Shown here: positions 1 through 11,350 of the stretch, one piece after another
Layout: every line of letters begins with the position of its first letter
How positions within the stretch are numbered: the stretch's first letter is position 1
NCBI GenBank assembly: GCA_033557835.1
Contig: JAWQRO010000351.1
Span: 1-41,791, forward strand
Reading direction: 5' to 3'
DNA: 41,791 nt
DNA from: Helochares maculicollis
Taxonomy: Eukaryota; Arthropoda; Insecta; Coleoptera; Hydrophilidae
Notes under the pieces: generated by a model
Told to the model about the DNA's origin: nothing
The model's database searches: none
The model's input: the letters and a program-made list of their open reading frames with translations, nothing else
Program-made: the position numbers and the translations under genes

Positions 1-2402
1 ATCTGATTTCATTGTTTTTCAGAAGAATAATCAGATGAAAAAAAGAGAGAGGGACCAGATGTTGATGTTGATCTGAGCAATAGAGAATTTTATCAAACAT
101 CACATCTTTGTACTTGATTTATGCATTGTGATAATACTTCCAATGATCTTACTGTGCAATTTTTGTTATTATTTGCGGGAGTATTTTAGTGTCAGCTTTT
201 TGTTTTCTTCTATTTCATAAAATTAACCCAGTCGAATGATAGTTTCATGAAAATTCGTAGGTGCAATTTGATGCTTCTGGTTCTCGTCACTTTGATACAC
301 GATCTCGTAAAATTTCTTCCCTTAAATGTGCGAATTTAAGTCGTAAAGAATAAGGAAAAATATAATTTGAGCTGATGAAATGAAGAACATTTCTCTAGAC
401 GAACATAATGATTCGTTTTAAGGTGCCCGTTGGTTAGTTTTCCGAATTAGAGCTCAAAGTTTGTTTGTAATATTGGATTTTTTTCTCTAGTTTCGTGAAT
501 GGACATAAAATGAGCAGATGCCCAATAATAATCGACAAAGTTTAGTAAGATGAGCAGTCTTACAATATAGCCGGTTTCGTGCTTTAAGGTCATACAAACA
601 ATTACCAAGAACAAATTCAGAACTAATAAGCGTCTTCATGTCTATGCTCAGAACAATATCGATGCATGATCTGTTAAAATGATTTTTAGATGCTCTAGCT
701 TTAAGATCGTAACAGAAATGATTAACTGAAAGAGTAAAAGTATTGCTAAGTTGGAGTTTGTATTAGATTCTTGTACTTAGAGGAACCCAAGCTGATGAAG
801 TGAACACAAATATTTCTTTAGATGAGTTTCATTTGCCCGAATGACCCTCTAAGGGCAGTATTTTACCTCTTTGCAAACACATTTGGTTATTAATAGATAT
901 TTAAATAATCATGCTATTCAAGAAAGCAATATCGTATATTACGTGCGTACATGATTGGATTAAAGCAATTTAAATTTGTTTTTAAATTGTTTATCCAAAA
1001 AAACTGTGCATTTTTAACTACTAGTCTATGTAATACATGACATTAATTCTATCAGTATATTAATAAATATTTTGCAAGTATTCTTTTCCAAATGACAGTA
1101 AATCTATTTATGTTGATTAAAATACGATTAAATTTTATGAAGTGCATGTGGAAAGATAATTAAAACTTATCTGTACTGTAACAAATATGGTTTATGATAG
1201 ATGGCATACAATTCATTGTTGTCGTTTTTATTTGGATTTTATTTGACTACAAAGCATATACATTATGTTGTGCTCAGGCAAGATACATCTTTCGTGTCCT
1301 CTTAAGAAGACCCTACACGAATGCACCAAGCGGTTGTAAATGGTGGTATTACAAAACAATTCTATTTTAACAAACTGATTTAATGCATATTTTAAATGAA
1401 TTTCTTTGTCGCTGCAGAAGATTTCTCTGAAATACAAAATTTGATGCAACCACTTTTTGTTACGGGAGAAGGTAATTTAAATCGACATTTTTTCGACATA
1501 AAATCTAATCGAGATATTGCTATTTCGACATAAAATAAAATATGCACCAAATATGTTTCATTATGTTATTTTAGAGTGGGATTTGGGATAAATCATTATT
1601 TGACCGCACCGTTGAAGATCATTTGCCTCTTTCGTCGATATCTATTGTATCAATCTGAAAATATTTTTTTATAATTTTGTTGTTTAGAATTTGGAATAGT
1701 ATTTAGAAATAAATTGAATTAGAATAAGACGTATATCGCCTTTCTAGTGATGGAAGAAAATAATATGAAGTGATATTCTTTCGAGGTTCTGTCCTGTTCT
1801 GTCTCCTATGTTTAAAAAAAACTTAACGCGCTACAATAAAATTTGTTGATTTGTTTGATTATTTTTGTTTCTTTCTTCGTTTCTCTTTTATAACGAAGGT
1901 ATTGCGTTCATGACAAAATTTAATCTGGAGATTTTGACGGAACTAAAGACTTGTTTTGATTTTGATGCCTGCATTTTTATAGAGATATGAGTCTGCAAAA
2001 TATTCTTTCGCCCAGCATGATCTATCGGCATCACTTCGAATAAGCCAAGAGTGCCAAATTAGGAAAATTTTCAACTTTCCATTTATACATAGAAAATACC
2101 AAATCATGTTCAAATGGCCGTTCTAAGCATAATGATTAAGTATTGAACGATTGATCTTTTTTAAAGCCTGCCCACTTGTGAGCTAATGATAAGATACTAA
2201 ATGTTAGATCTATTATAGTATAGTAATAACAAGTTTGAAAAATGTGTGTCAATTTGTTCACTCTTTCAGACAATGGTGCCTAACATTTGCTTCTTTAATC
2301 GAAGTACAGAGTAAACTTTTGCGCAATTAGTACAAAGGGAGCGAAATTTTTGACTACTGAAGAAAACTCTCTTTATTCAGCGAGGCGCCATCAGGTACTT
2401 AC
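1..2402. other. No gene recognised; AT-rich flank or intron of the cathepsin-like gene
   Basis: No exon with recognisable similarity was found on either strand. The stretch lies on the 3' side of the minus-strand cathepsin-like gene, so the missing His and Asn exons should be here or beyond the window start, but I saw neither a papain His motif nor an NSWG motif. Positions about 290-415 and 658-835 look like two diverged copies of one segment. Confidence 0.5.
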
Positions 2403-2538
2403 TTTCGTCATGTAGGGATAATCCTTATATGTCATTATTCCTCCAGTTTTATCCATATATTTTAAAGTGTTCCGCAAAGAGCCTCCAGCACAACCGAAAT
2501 TCCCGAAAGTCACACTGCAATCCACTAATTGTTGAGCG
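2403..2538 (-). CDS. Cathepsin-like gene, coding exon 3
   Basis: The acceptor is TTTTTGCAG|CGCTC and the donor is ACGAAA|GTAAGT (phase 0). It encodes SAQQLVDCS, then GNFGCAGGS and a YPYM segment, all typical of the papain left domain. No next exon was found below 2400. Confidence 0.85.
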
Positions 2539-3299
2539 CTGCAAAAATAAATGGGTACATTTCGCAATCGTACCATATTTATGACATTGTCAGCAATTTC
2601 TGTATTACAAATGTGAGAAACAACTTACTAAAGGTGGAAATTTTTTAACGAACGAAACATTTTCTACCTATAGACAACATAGAAATCCGCATAACATTAC
2701 CCTTACCTCAAAGGAATTAATTTATTAGTTTGTTTATAAATTTGAGCCGAAATGACATGGGCTATGCTGAAAGCGTAACAAGAGCCGCAATCTCTTTGGT
2801 TGTAATGCGGAGTTTTGAAACCCTTGTCCCTCCAATCAATTGCCTCAGGCAAATGGTGAGCCCTGTGGTACCAATCACCCACCACCTCAGGAGATGGCAA
2901 CTTCCTATGCGTACTGTGGATTAGCTTGACCATTTTTTGAAGATAATTATGCATACTCTGTAAAATAATGCAGTTAAACTATGTTTGCACGTAAGTGTAA
3001 AAAATAATTACCAAATCACTCAAATGGTTGTCATTGAGCGTATACGAGTGCAAACCTTGAGCCGCTTCCATGTTATGCTTATGGATTTTCCGCAAATTGT
3101 CTTCCCACGCTTCCTTCCTTTTTTCATCGTGGTACCCCACGTAAGTCTTGTTGAACATCACCTTAAATTTGTCCCATAGTTCATCGACGAAAGTGGCGTT
3201 GTGCAAATTATGAAACTGGGGTGCATGGCCAAAATTCGAATATTTAGCCCCTTGGACGCAACTAAAAACCATCCAAAACCGTAAAACAAATGAGTACAT
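2403..3299 (-). CDS. Cathepsin L-like papain-family cysteine protease, 5' part (three exons)
   Basis: This is the start of a secreted or lysosomal C1A protease gene. Exons on the minus strand are 3299-3012, 2957-2707 and 2538-2403, with phases 0, 2 and 0 agreeing at each junction, giving 225 residues. The chosen Met (3299) is followed by a hydrophobic signal peptide; an in-frame Met at 3350 lies upstream. Residues about 38-96 form an I29 propeptide with a W-variant ERFNIN helix. The mature domain starts near LPEAIDWRDKG, has the oxyanion Gln150 and catalytic Cys156 in NQRDCGSCYAFS, and continues with SAQQLVDCS and GCAGG. Tyr replaces the usual Trp after the catalytic Cys. The family is usually about 330 residues; the His and Asn part is not seen, so the gene either continues past the window or is truncated. 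Confidence 0.85.
2707..2957 (-). CDS. Cathepsin-like gene, coding exon 2 (catalytic Cys)
   Basis: The acceptor is ACAG|AGTATG and the donor is TTTGAG|GTAAGG (phase 2). It holds the propeptide end, the LPEAIDWRDKG start of the mature enzyme and the CGSCYAFS active site. Confidence 0.85.
3012..3299 (-). CDS. Cathepsin-like gene, coding exon 1 (signal peptide, I29 propeptide)
   Basis: It encodes a signal peptide (MYSFVLRFWMVFSCVQG) and the I29 inhibitor helix bundle, ending NDNHLSDL. The donor is TTG|GTAATT, phase 0. Confidence 0.8.
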
Positions 3300-3350
3300 T
3301 TTTAGAATAATAAATAAATGACTGACATATTTAATGAGGACAGCTTGCAT

Positions 3351-3969
3351 TTTTCACGTCAGCAATTTTGAAAAACATGCAAGAAAGTGAAAATTGTTTC
3401 ATGTATGCATATATCCAGTGATTCTATACGTCATGCAATGTATTAAAATGGTAAATGTACCGCATTGTAGGTATGTCGAGCTAGGCTTCTTTAGAATATC
3501 AGATGGAATTTTGAGACATTTAAATCTAGAAAGTTTTGTATATTTATATTTGCGTGTCCCACATATTTATCCCCAAGAGTTAAAATATGTGCATGTTATG
3601 CACTGATACAGGCGTGTATGAAATGACATAAAATTCGAAGAGCGAATTTAATGCTAAAAATATAAACTCGTTCAAACCGTCGTTTATCAACAGTTATGGT
3701 TAATTCCTGTAATTTAAGTTAAACTAACGGAAACACGCTTAGTTTAAAATTTGACTCAGAAGTGAACAACTATGACTTTGTTGGTACAATTACTTCAAGG
3801 CTTAGTAAAATGTAAAGAAAGATATTTTCTGGGAGCCAAACCGGAGATTTGGTGATTTTGGTGAGGTTGCCAGTTCTAGAATAAAGCTAGAGCATCTCGC
3901 TTACCCCTTCACCGTACGCCAAGGACGTCTTTAAGAATATTTCCATGTAAGGATAGTTACGTGTCGCAC
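3351..3969. other. No gene recognised
   Basis: This is the upstream flank of the cathepsin-like gene. It presumably contains its promoter, but I could not single out a TATA box or initiator. Short open frames here have no recognisable content. Confidence 0.4.
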
Positions 3970-4376
3970 TTTTCTTTATTTTAAACCTGTTAGTCTGTCA
4001 ATTCTGAAGCCGTTGTTAGGGAGAATCTGTTGATGTAGACTCCCAACTGCATCTTGTACACATGACCATACCGCTCTCTTCTTCTCTGACTCCCCAATCT
4101 TTCCACGTCCAGTATACCTCAGCGTCTTCATCTCACTAACTCTCAACATACTTTTAGTCTTGGACGTGTCCTCCCATGTCTCTACCTCATATGTCACGAT
4201 GGGTCTTATGTAGGTTTTGTAGACTCTTATTTTGATGTCCATGAGCATCCATGGTTTGACCATACGAACTCTCACAAGCATTCTGACAGAGCTGCCGCCA
4301 TATTGACTTGTCTTAGCTTTTTCACCGGGTCCTGATAGCGGGACATATCCATTCCCAGGAATTTGTATTACCCAAC
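3970..4376 (-). mobile_element. RTE-like LINE, 3' fragment (copy 2)
   Basis: The minus strand encodes the C-terminal end of a non-LTR reverse transcriptase: a YLGMDMS-like segment, then YKTYIRPIVTYEVETWEDTS and MLRVSEMKTLRYTGR, the tail found in RTE-like elements. It matches the 3' part of the larger copy at 5055-7500 in order and in wording but has its own frameshifts and stops. It ends abruptly against a transposase fragment at 4377, as expected for a 5'-truncated insertion. It is not functional. Confidence 0.75.
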
Positions 4377-4607
4377 TTATTCGATGGATTTGACAAATGA
4401 ACGGCTTGTTGTTGAACGACCAGTATGTTTATCGTCTCCAACCGATCCCGTCTTCCTGAATTTTTCAATTAATTCCTTCACAGTCCGCGAAGTTAAAACA
4501 GTACTCTGACCATATATTGTTTGATATTTTCGAACAGTGGCCGCTCTGCGCACTATTTTTGAGATATTGTTCAATAATGTAACGCTTAACGCTCCATGTT
4601 TACTCAC
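4377..4607 (-). pseudogene. Transposase N-terminal helix-turn-helix fragment
   Basis: A 76-codon open stretch reads ATVRKYQTIYG, then SRTVKELIEKFRKTGSVGD and a GRSTTSR segment. This is the layout of the DUF4817-type helix-turn-helix of Tc1/mariner-related transposases (aromatic-rich helix, R-T-v-x-x-L-i-x-k-F-x-x-T-G-S-V, then GRP/GRS linker). The rest of the transposase is absent because the LINE fragment begins immediately after it. This is family recognition by eye; the exact lineage is uncertain. Confidence 0.55.
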
Positions 4608-5050
4608 CCGAATCTTTCAAATGTGAGTTTTTCCAGGGATTCCACTTTATTGCAGAAATAGTGCCAAATTCGAACCTTTCGTTAATTTTGAATGCACTGC
4701 ACAATAAGACTCAAATTCTTCATCTTCATGGCAATGCTTGCCCAGACATCTCACAGAAAACCCAGCAAAAGATTAAAACATGAGTGTACAATTTTTGTCA
4801 CATCTGGCATATTTCTTCGATCTAGATCCTTCGGGTCAATCGTTCGTCTTGTTTTATTCAATGCAGTCTTAAAGGCCAGATTTGCTATCGAGCCAAACGA
4901 ACAGTATCTAATTTCTTGAAAAATCGACGCTAAATTCTATTGTAAAGTCATGCCAGATTTGATCGACAAATGGACGTCAGCTGCGGAAAAATCACTGAGA
5001 ATATATCATTTACTACAATAAATTATCCATATATCCAAATTTCTCCTTCT
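4608..5050. other. No gene recognised
   Basis: This is a spacer between two transposable-element remnants. The open frame on the plus strand has no recognisable content. Confidence 0.4.
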
Positions 5051-5054
5051 TTTC

Positions 5055-7500
5055 ATAACGTTAGACCTGCTGGTCTCCCAATTTTGAAGCCCTTCCGATG
5101 TCCCTCCATTTATTATGTGGTCTTACAGTTAAGCGGCTGCCTCCTGGTCCACATACCAACGCTGCACGCTGTAGTCTGCTGTTCTCCAGCCTCTGCACAT
5201 GACCATACCACTCCTTTCTTCTCTGTCTCCTCCATCTCACCACGTCCAGTTTACCCCATTGCTCTCGGGTACATTTCTCATCCGATCTTTCCTAGTCTTT
5301 CCCAGAGTAGTTCTCAGCGTCTTCATTTCACTAACTCTCAACATACTTTTAGCCTTGGATGTCTTCTCCCGTGTCTATCCCATATGGCAGGATGGGTCTT
5401 ATGCAGTTTTTGTAGACTCTTTTCTTGCTGTTTATGTGTATGTATGGTTTGGTCATACGATTTCCCCCAAGCATCCTGACATCTGCCACCTTATTGATTT
5501 GGCTTCTTAGATCTTTCACTGGGTCTTGACAGTTGGACATACCTATTCCCAAGTATTTGAACTTCCTAACTTCTTGGATTGGGTTCCTATCCACCACCAT
5601 TTTACACCTGATTGGACCTTTGGCGAATGTTTTTGCTTTTGTTTTGTCAAAGATACGATCATGTTAAAATGTTGGCCAACTAGATGAAATTTATAGAGCG
5701 GCCTCTGAAAATAATTTTTCGTGTCTGCTGCAATTGCCGCATCATCAGTATAACATATTATACTGCCTTTTATGGTTCATTCTATGTCCAAGATCCAGTG
5801 ATGACACCTCTTGTATTATTTTATCCATTGACAGTTTAAATAGAAAGAGATTTAAACTGTTCTCTTGCCTAACTCACCCGGGATTGTACTGTTGGCGGAT
5901 GTGTGCAGGCCTGCTTTGATCTTGGTCATATTTTCTGTGTCCAGTTTTTATATTACGTTTACTATGTTGGGTGGTGTTCTTTTTCTTATTGGCCGTTTTA
6001 GAATGTCTCTCATGTGCACCCTATCAAAAGTTTTCATTCAATCTACAAAGCTGATGTTGGCGGGTTTGTTGAACTCTATTCGTTTTTCTTTTAACTGTTT
6101 AATGATGAATATGGTGTTTATGGTTGATCTATTCTTTCTAAAGACCTGTTGCTTTTTGCTATTTTCGATTTCCACAGTCAAAATGGTTGCGAGCTGCTCT
6201 ATAGATATACTTAGAAGCGTTAATCCTCTATAATTATCCTGACTGATCTTTTGTCCCTTTTTGAAAACAGGAATTATAATACTACTGTGCCAGTCTTCCG
6301 GCAGCTGGAAGATATTCAAGATATTGTTGACGAGAGTTTGTCAGTTTTTTACCATCATATTTCAAGAGTTCATTTAATATACTATCCACTTCGGCTGCTG
6401 GTGTCTGAGCATTTTTCATATTTTCTTCCGTGATCTGTATAGATCGTGAAGGTACTCCAATATTTCCTCTTAATTGCCTCAGTTTCTCTTTTTTGTTTCT
6501 GTTCGCTCTTTTACTTCTGCACAGAACCACGGCTTGGTGTGGATGTTGGCATTTATGTAAGTTTTGCGATTCCCTATACATTCGTGGGCAGCTTCTTCCA
6601 CACAGGCTTTTATGTGCCGCCAGCAACTTTTTATATTTATATTTGTCAGTCATTTGAATCTTTTGCAATTTGATATCTCGTTTGGTTTCTCCAATTTCTG
6701 TTCTGCAACTTATTTATTCTTGCCTCATTTCTCAGTCCTAGTTTTTTCATTCGCTGTCATTGCTCTTTTGATTACTACTCATACTGTCTTCGGCCGTCAA
6801 TGACATGTCGATCTATTTTTTCCTAAAGTCCTTCCATACTTACATTTTTATCTTCTGTAATGTATCTTTCACTCCTTCAGTGATCTGTATTTCACTTTTT
6901 CGTCCATAGTATCTAGTGTTTTTGTTTTTAAGCGTTTGCCTTGTTTTGCATTCCTCCTCCCAGTTGTCGGTATAATCTGTTTCATTCTGATTTCTAGTAA
7001 GGAATGAGCACTATTTGTGTCTATTCCTCTGTAGGTTCTAATATTCGTAATGCAGAATCCATCCTTTTTGTCTATTAATACATGACCTATTTGGTTCGTG
7101 CATCTGCCATTAAGACCCGTCCAAGTAGCTTTAAAAATGTTTTCCTTTGGTAGTACGTGCTTTTGATAATCATTTTCTTTCCTGTTGCTAAGTCTATCAG
7201 CAGTCTTTCATTTTCTTTCTATTTTTTATTTCTTTCCTGAGCTGAGTTCTTTGAGTATATGTATCTCCTATTATCATCTGAATATAGCGCGGGATGTTGA
7301 CATACTCTTTCTCTAATTGATTATACAATTTTCCCCTTGTCATTATATCTGCATTCTCATTTATGTTCCAATCAGCATAAATGTTTATTAAGGTGATTTT
7401 TTTGGTATCGGATTTTAATCTTATGTGATAGATTCTATCCATAATTGATTGATACGATATTATTAATTCAAAAAATCTCAAACCTACCAAGAAACCCAAA
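5055..7500 (-). mobile_element. RTE-like non-LTR retrotransposon, long degenerate copy (copy 1)
   Basis: Reading the minus strand from 7500 downward gives, in canonical order: an AP-endonuclease piece (ITLINIYADWN and then MIIGDTYTQ, where GDFN is expected; 7499-7197), a CTNQIGHVLIDK stretch, a connector, the reverse-transcriptase fingers (LPEDWHSSIIIPVFKKG, DNYRGLTLLS, FRKNRST; 6319-6038), a YTDDAAIAADT catalytic box near 5740, the KYLGIGMS and YKNCIRPILPYG thumb, and the C-terminal RRKEWYGHVQRLE / GPGGSRLTVRPHNKWRD tail. Many stops and frameshifts show that it is dead. The numerous plus-strand open frames over 5.2-6.8 kb are its antisense. Ends are estimates. Confidence 0.85.
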
Positions 7501-7650
7501 CCTATTCACCCATATTTCCGCCACTGTTAAAATATGTAGTCGCTAGTTCCTATTATCTCCGTGATTTTTTATTTTCTTTCCTGGAGAACAACTACCTTCA
7601 GCCTGTATCTCTTAATATCGTATTAAAAGTAAGAAATACGTGTTGTTTGT

Positions 7651-7760
7651 CCAGCTCGAAGGACCAGAAAATGTATTATCCGGCTTGAAGGACCAAAATG
7701 CATCATTCTGCTCGAAGACCAGGAAATGTGTCATCCAAATGGAAGACCAAAAATGTAGCA
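7651..7760. repeat. Imperfect tandem repeat, about 28 bp x 4
   Basis: Four consecutive units of 26-29 bp share the theme gctcgaaggaccagaaaatg followed by a short variable tail (7651-7679, 7680-7707, 7708-7734, 7735-7760). Units differ by several substitutions and small indels. Confidence 0.7.
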
Positions 7761-8939
7761 AGGATCGAAATTACGCACCTCATGCGCGTTAATACGATCA
7801 AGCCATGAATACTATGTGGACTGTATATTATTGTATTTAATTACTTCCCAATGGTATGTACAAGGGCTTACAAATAACTTATTGCTATTCTTTACAGTTG
7901 TATACTTAACACTTACTTTAACACTAATCTTAGAAGTAAATCTATCTCTACACCTAACCTATGAGAAAGTGGTGGGGACGCCACCCTCTCCCTTCAGCGA
8001 CCCAATAGGACGCAACACGTGTGGTCTGAAAATGGAGGAAACGTAGTTGAAATTGAAGCATTTTTGACAGAAAGCTGTTACAGTTCCTCTAAAAATAGAT
8101 AAAAATAGCTTAATTTCGCTCGTTAGTCGTGAGTTGATGCCAAGTAAATATTTGACTTACGAATCTGGCGTTTCGAGTTGGCAAAAGATGACCTGAAGCC
8201 TCCTTCTTTGTCAAGTATGCCAAGCGAAGCGAGGCACAGTCCGACTTTCTCTTGAGAAGATTAAGATGACGCTGTGTGCCATAACATGTCCTGATGAAAA
8301 TGCAGATTTCTCATATTTATTCGTATGTTGTGAAGTAATTGTGATCAATTAAGACGACATACCTTAATTCCGCAAGTAATATTTTATAAAATATGTATGT
8401 ACGCGAATGTTGACTGAAAACACTAGTGTTTTCTATATTAATTTATATTTGAAGCCGAGGTATTTAATAATTGTTTCGTGTACGCTGCAATACCAAAGAA
8501 CACATAAAATGCATTTTAGATTCTCTCTTTAAGTACAACTTGGCCTACACCAATATGTTTAAATGCACATAAAAATTGATTTGACAATACTCGTTGAAGC
8601 TAGGCTTAAAGCGGCGAAAGACGTGCAAACTATGAAAATATAAAGTTTCAGTTTGATATTAGAATGGTAATTATGTTTCTATTAAATAAATATAGCACTC
8701 CTCAACGTATTGTTCTGTTGTACATGAATATGGCCGGCAAAGTTGAATAGACGTAGTTTAGATATAGGCCTTTAAAATCGCACATTATGCATAAACACCA
8801 GGACGAATATACCATATAGTTTAATTTTAAGTAATTAAAACTGCTCATAATACTAGCAAGTATGAATCATTGATTTGTAAAAAGCGTGTTGTTAATTCTA
8901 ATTTGGTTTATTACATGTCACATATGCTCGCGCATCGAC
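7761..8939. other. No gene recognised upstream of the NT5DC1-like gene
   Basis: This is AT-rich intergenic DNA. It must include the NT5DC1-like promoter, but no clear core element stood out. Confidence 0.4.
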
Positions 8940-9206
8940 TCACATGTAAATAAAAAGAAGAAGCAGTGAAATGCCCGTAATGGGGATTTTAGTGTTTCCT
9001 AAGTAACCATGTAATCCTGCCAAAATCGTGACAAGTGTGCCTGGATAGGCATGTTTAAAATTCGTTTTATATTTCAAGCGCACGTGCTGAGCGAAAAACC
9101 AAGGATCGTGCAAGTCTTCAGCCTCACGCAAACCAGAAAGCTATGCGCCAACAAAATTAAACCCAAATACAAAAATACTCAACTAAATTCTTTATATCTC
9201 AAAACT

Positions 9207-10457
9207 ATGTCAGGAGGGAATGGGTTCAAATTCACCAATTACGACTGTATTGGCTTCGATTTGGACAACACTTTGACCAGGTACAAGATAAGTGCGCTTT
9301 TGAAAGTCGAATACAACGCTCTGGCCGATTACCTCATCAAAGTTAGAGGTTATCCACCTGATCTCTTGTCTAAGCCTATGGAAGACAATATTGATTTTAT
9401 GCTCAAAGGTTTGGTTCTTGATGTAAACAAAGGCAATGTTTTACACATCGATTCCAATGGACACATTATGTCCGGCAGTCATGGCACTAAAGAATTGTCA
9501 CGAGACGACCTAATCAAGTATTATGGCCCCGATTTGAAGTGGGAATTGACATGCAACTTTACTACCAATCCGTTAATCACTTGGAACGGACCTATGTCTC
9601 TACAAATGAGGACCCTGCTAGACTACTTTGATATGCCAGCCGGGCTTGTATTTGCTCGTGCTGTAGATACTTTAGACCAAAAAAACAATAATAAACCGTT
9701 AGATAAATATGAAATATACCCTCATATTTTAGAAGCTCTTACTGATATGTTCGCTCGTGAGCAATTCGGCCTCAACAAAGGTGGTTACTTCCCTTACATC
9801 AAAGACAACCCGGAGGATTACTACCACAAATGCAGCGAAAACCTAATTAACTGGCTCAAAGGGCTTAGAAAACAAAATAAAATCCTATTCTTGATCACCG
9901 GCTCGAATATCGATTTCGCATCCCACACAGCCAGCAACTCGATCGGCGCCAACTGGCGTGAACTGTTTGACATCATAGTATTCTTCGCAAAAAAACCCGG
10001 TTTCTTCACAGAAAATCGTGCCTTCATAGGAGTGGATGGTTTGGAAGAAACGAATCCAATTAAAAATGAAGACTTGAAACTGGGCGGTTGCTACACTCAT
10101 GGCAATTGGAAAGGCCTGCATGACTTTCTACGGAAGGTTTCTAACAAAGATGACCCGAAAGTCGTCTACATTGGAGACAATCTGATTCAAGACGTTTACA
10201 CTCCATCGAAATTTACTCATTGGGACGCCGTTGCCGTCAGTGAAGAACTGCAAGCTGAAGGCATCCACGGAGACGAACACCACACAGATAAACACTTTTT
10301 GACATCGTCGACTTGGGGTTCCTACTTCCACCACGATGAGATGAAACCGACTGTGTGGAAGGAAATAATTAGCAAACATGCCCAGATATGTATCCCTAGC
10401 TTAGAATATGTCGCCAACTTTCCATTAGACCAAGAATTCCCACGTATTTTGGCCTAA
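9207..10457 (+). CDS. NT5DC1: 5'-nucleotidase domain-containing protein 1 (NT5DC1 type, HAD superfamily)
   Basis: This is an intact, uninterrupted reading frame of 416 codons from Met at 9207, or 468 from an upstream in-frame Met at 9051. It carries all HAD landmarks (numbered from the 9051 Met): motif I FDLDNTL (69-75, nucleophile Asp70 and Asp72), motif II ITGSN (282-286), the lysine in KKPGFF (314-319) and motif III GDNLIQD (375-381). The order, spacing and NYDCIGFDLDNTL start match the NT5DC1 branch of the IMPDH/GMP-specific 5'-nucleotidase family; the natural substrate of this branch is not established. I prefer 9207 because it has A at -3 and places the nucleophile at the family's usual distance from the start. 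The extra 52 residues are basic and poor in acidic residues, so a targeting peptide is possible. No introns are visible. Confidence 0.92.
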   Translation: MSGGNGFKFTNYDCIGFDLDNTLTRYKISALLKVEYNALADYLIKVRGYPPDLLSKPMEDNIDFMLKGLVLDVNKGNVLHIDSNGHIMSGSHGTKELSRDDLIKYYGPDLKWELTCNFTTNPLITWNGPMSLQMRTLLDYFDMPAGLVFARAVDTLDQKNNNKPLDKYEIYPHILEALTDMFAREQFGLNKGGYFPYIKDNPEDYYHKCSENLINWLKGLRKQNKILFLITGSNIDFASHTASNSIGANWRELFDIIVFFAKKPGFFTENRAFIGVDGLEETNPIKNEDLKLGGCYTHGNWKGLHDFLRKVSNKDDPKVVYIGDNLIQDVYTPSKFTHWDAVAVSEELQAEGIHGDEHHTDKHFLTSSTWGSYFHHDEMKPTVWKEIISKHAQICIPSLEYVANFPLDQEFPRILA

Positions 10458-10462
10458 ATAAA
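10457..10462 (+). terminator. Candidate polyadenylation signal AATAAA overlapping the NT5DC1-like stop
   Basis: AATAAA begins on the last base of the TAA stop codon. A second AATAAA lies at 10581-10586, about 125 bases downstream, and is the more usual distance for a 3' UTR. Confidence 0.5.
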
Positions 10463-11350
10463 GAATTTATTTTAATTATTAAGTCAGCAGGTCTGACGAA
10501 TTCTAGGAGTTACTTGTAGAGATTTTGGTTCGTAGTTTGGTCGTTAGGCGTTCATATTTTGTCAGTTCCTGCTTTCTTGAAATAAACCAGAGTACAATTT
10601 TACATTTTGTAAATCCAATGAAAACATTTTATTTTACATTTTATAGTTAACTGAAGTAGCAATTAAATGCAATAACGATAATTTATTTGTACATTCTGTC
10701 TTTATTTTGAATTTCGTTATCTTGTTATACATATATTTTAATAATGTACTGTTTAAAATAATGTTAAAATTAAAAACTGATATTTTTAGATGTTTCATAC
10801 TGTTAATACCTGTTTTTCTTCCTTTCATATCAAACCCTCTGAGCGATGCAGAAATCAAAAAGCAATTTTCATCTTTTCATAATTTCCCAACCTTGCTTTA
10901 AAACAAAAGTTAGATTGCATTTATTATAACGATTTTTATCTTTTGTGTAATGTAACACCTCAAGACGCGATTTAGCATGCTAAGAAACAGTAATTTGTTG
11001 ATCTAAGTGGCTTGACAAATTTTTCTTTTGGTTGACCAATGAAATACGTTCTGGAAGATCAAAGATGGTTTACAAGGAAAATCTTTACACTTTGAAGACT
11101 GCACTGCAAAATCGTATTTCTTACGCAAGGCCCGGTTGTTCTTTTATTATAAATTACATATATTATTCTTTTTATAATTTTTTAGTGTACAATAATTTGA
11201 GGTAGACGTTATTTGAACCACTAGATTTATTTTAATTAAAATGCTCACCCAGTCTAAATATGTGAATTTACTCTTGTATGCTCACTAGTGGATTGTTTGC
11301 TTTGCACATTCCTCAGTTTTATTGTATATAATTTTAAAAATATAATCAAA
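10463..11350. other. 3' UTR and intergenic DNA; no further gene recognised
   Basis: It contains the second polyA signal and then AT-rich sequence up to the piggyBac remnant. A TTAATTAA near 11232 could mark the left target site of that element. Confidence 0.4.

Noticed and set aside
1228..1449. 73-codon minus frame considered as a missing cathepsin exon
   Set aside because: It has no papain His or Asn motif and no suitable splice sites in phase.
5734..6803. Hydrophobic plus-strand frames resembling small membrane proteins
   Set aside because: They are antisense of the RTE-like LINE copy, whose domains are in order on the minus strand.
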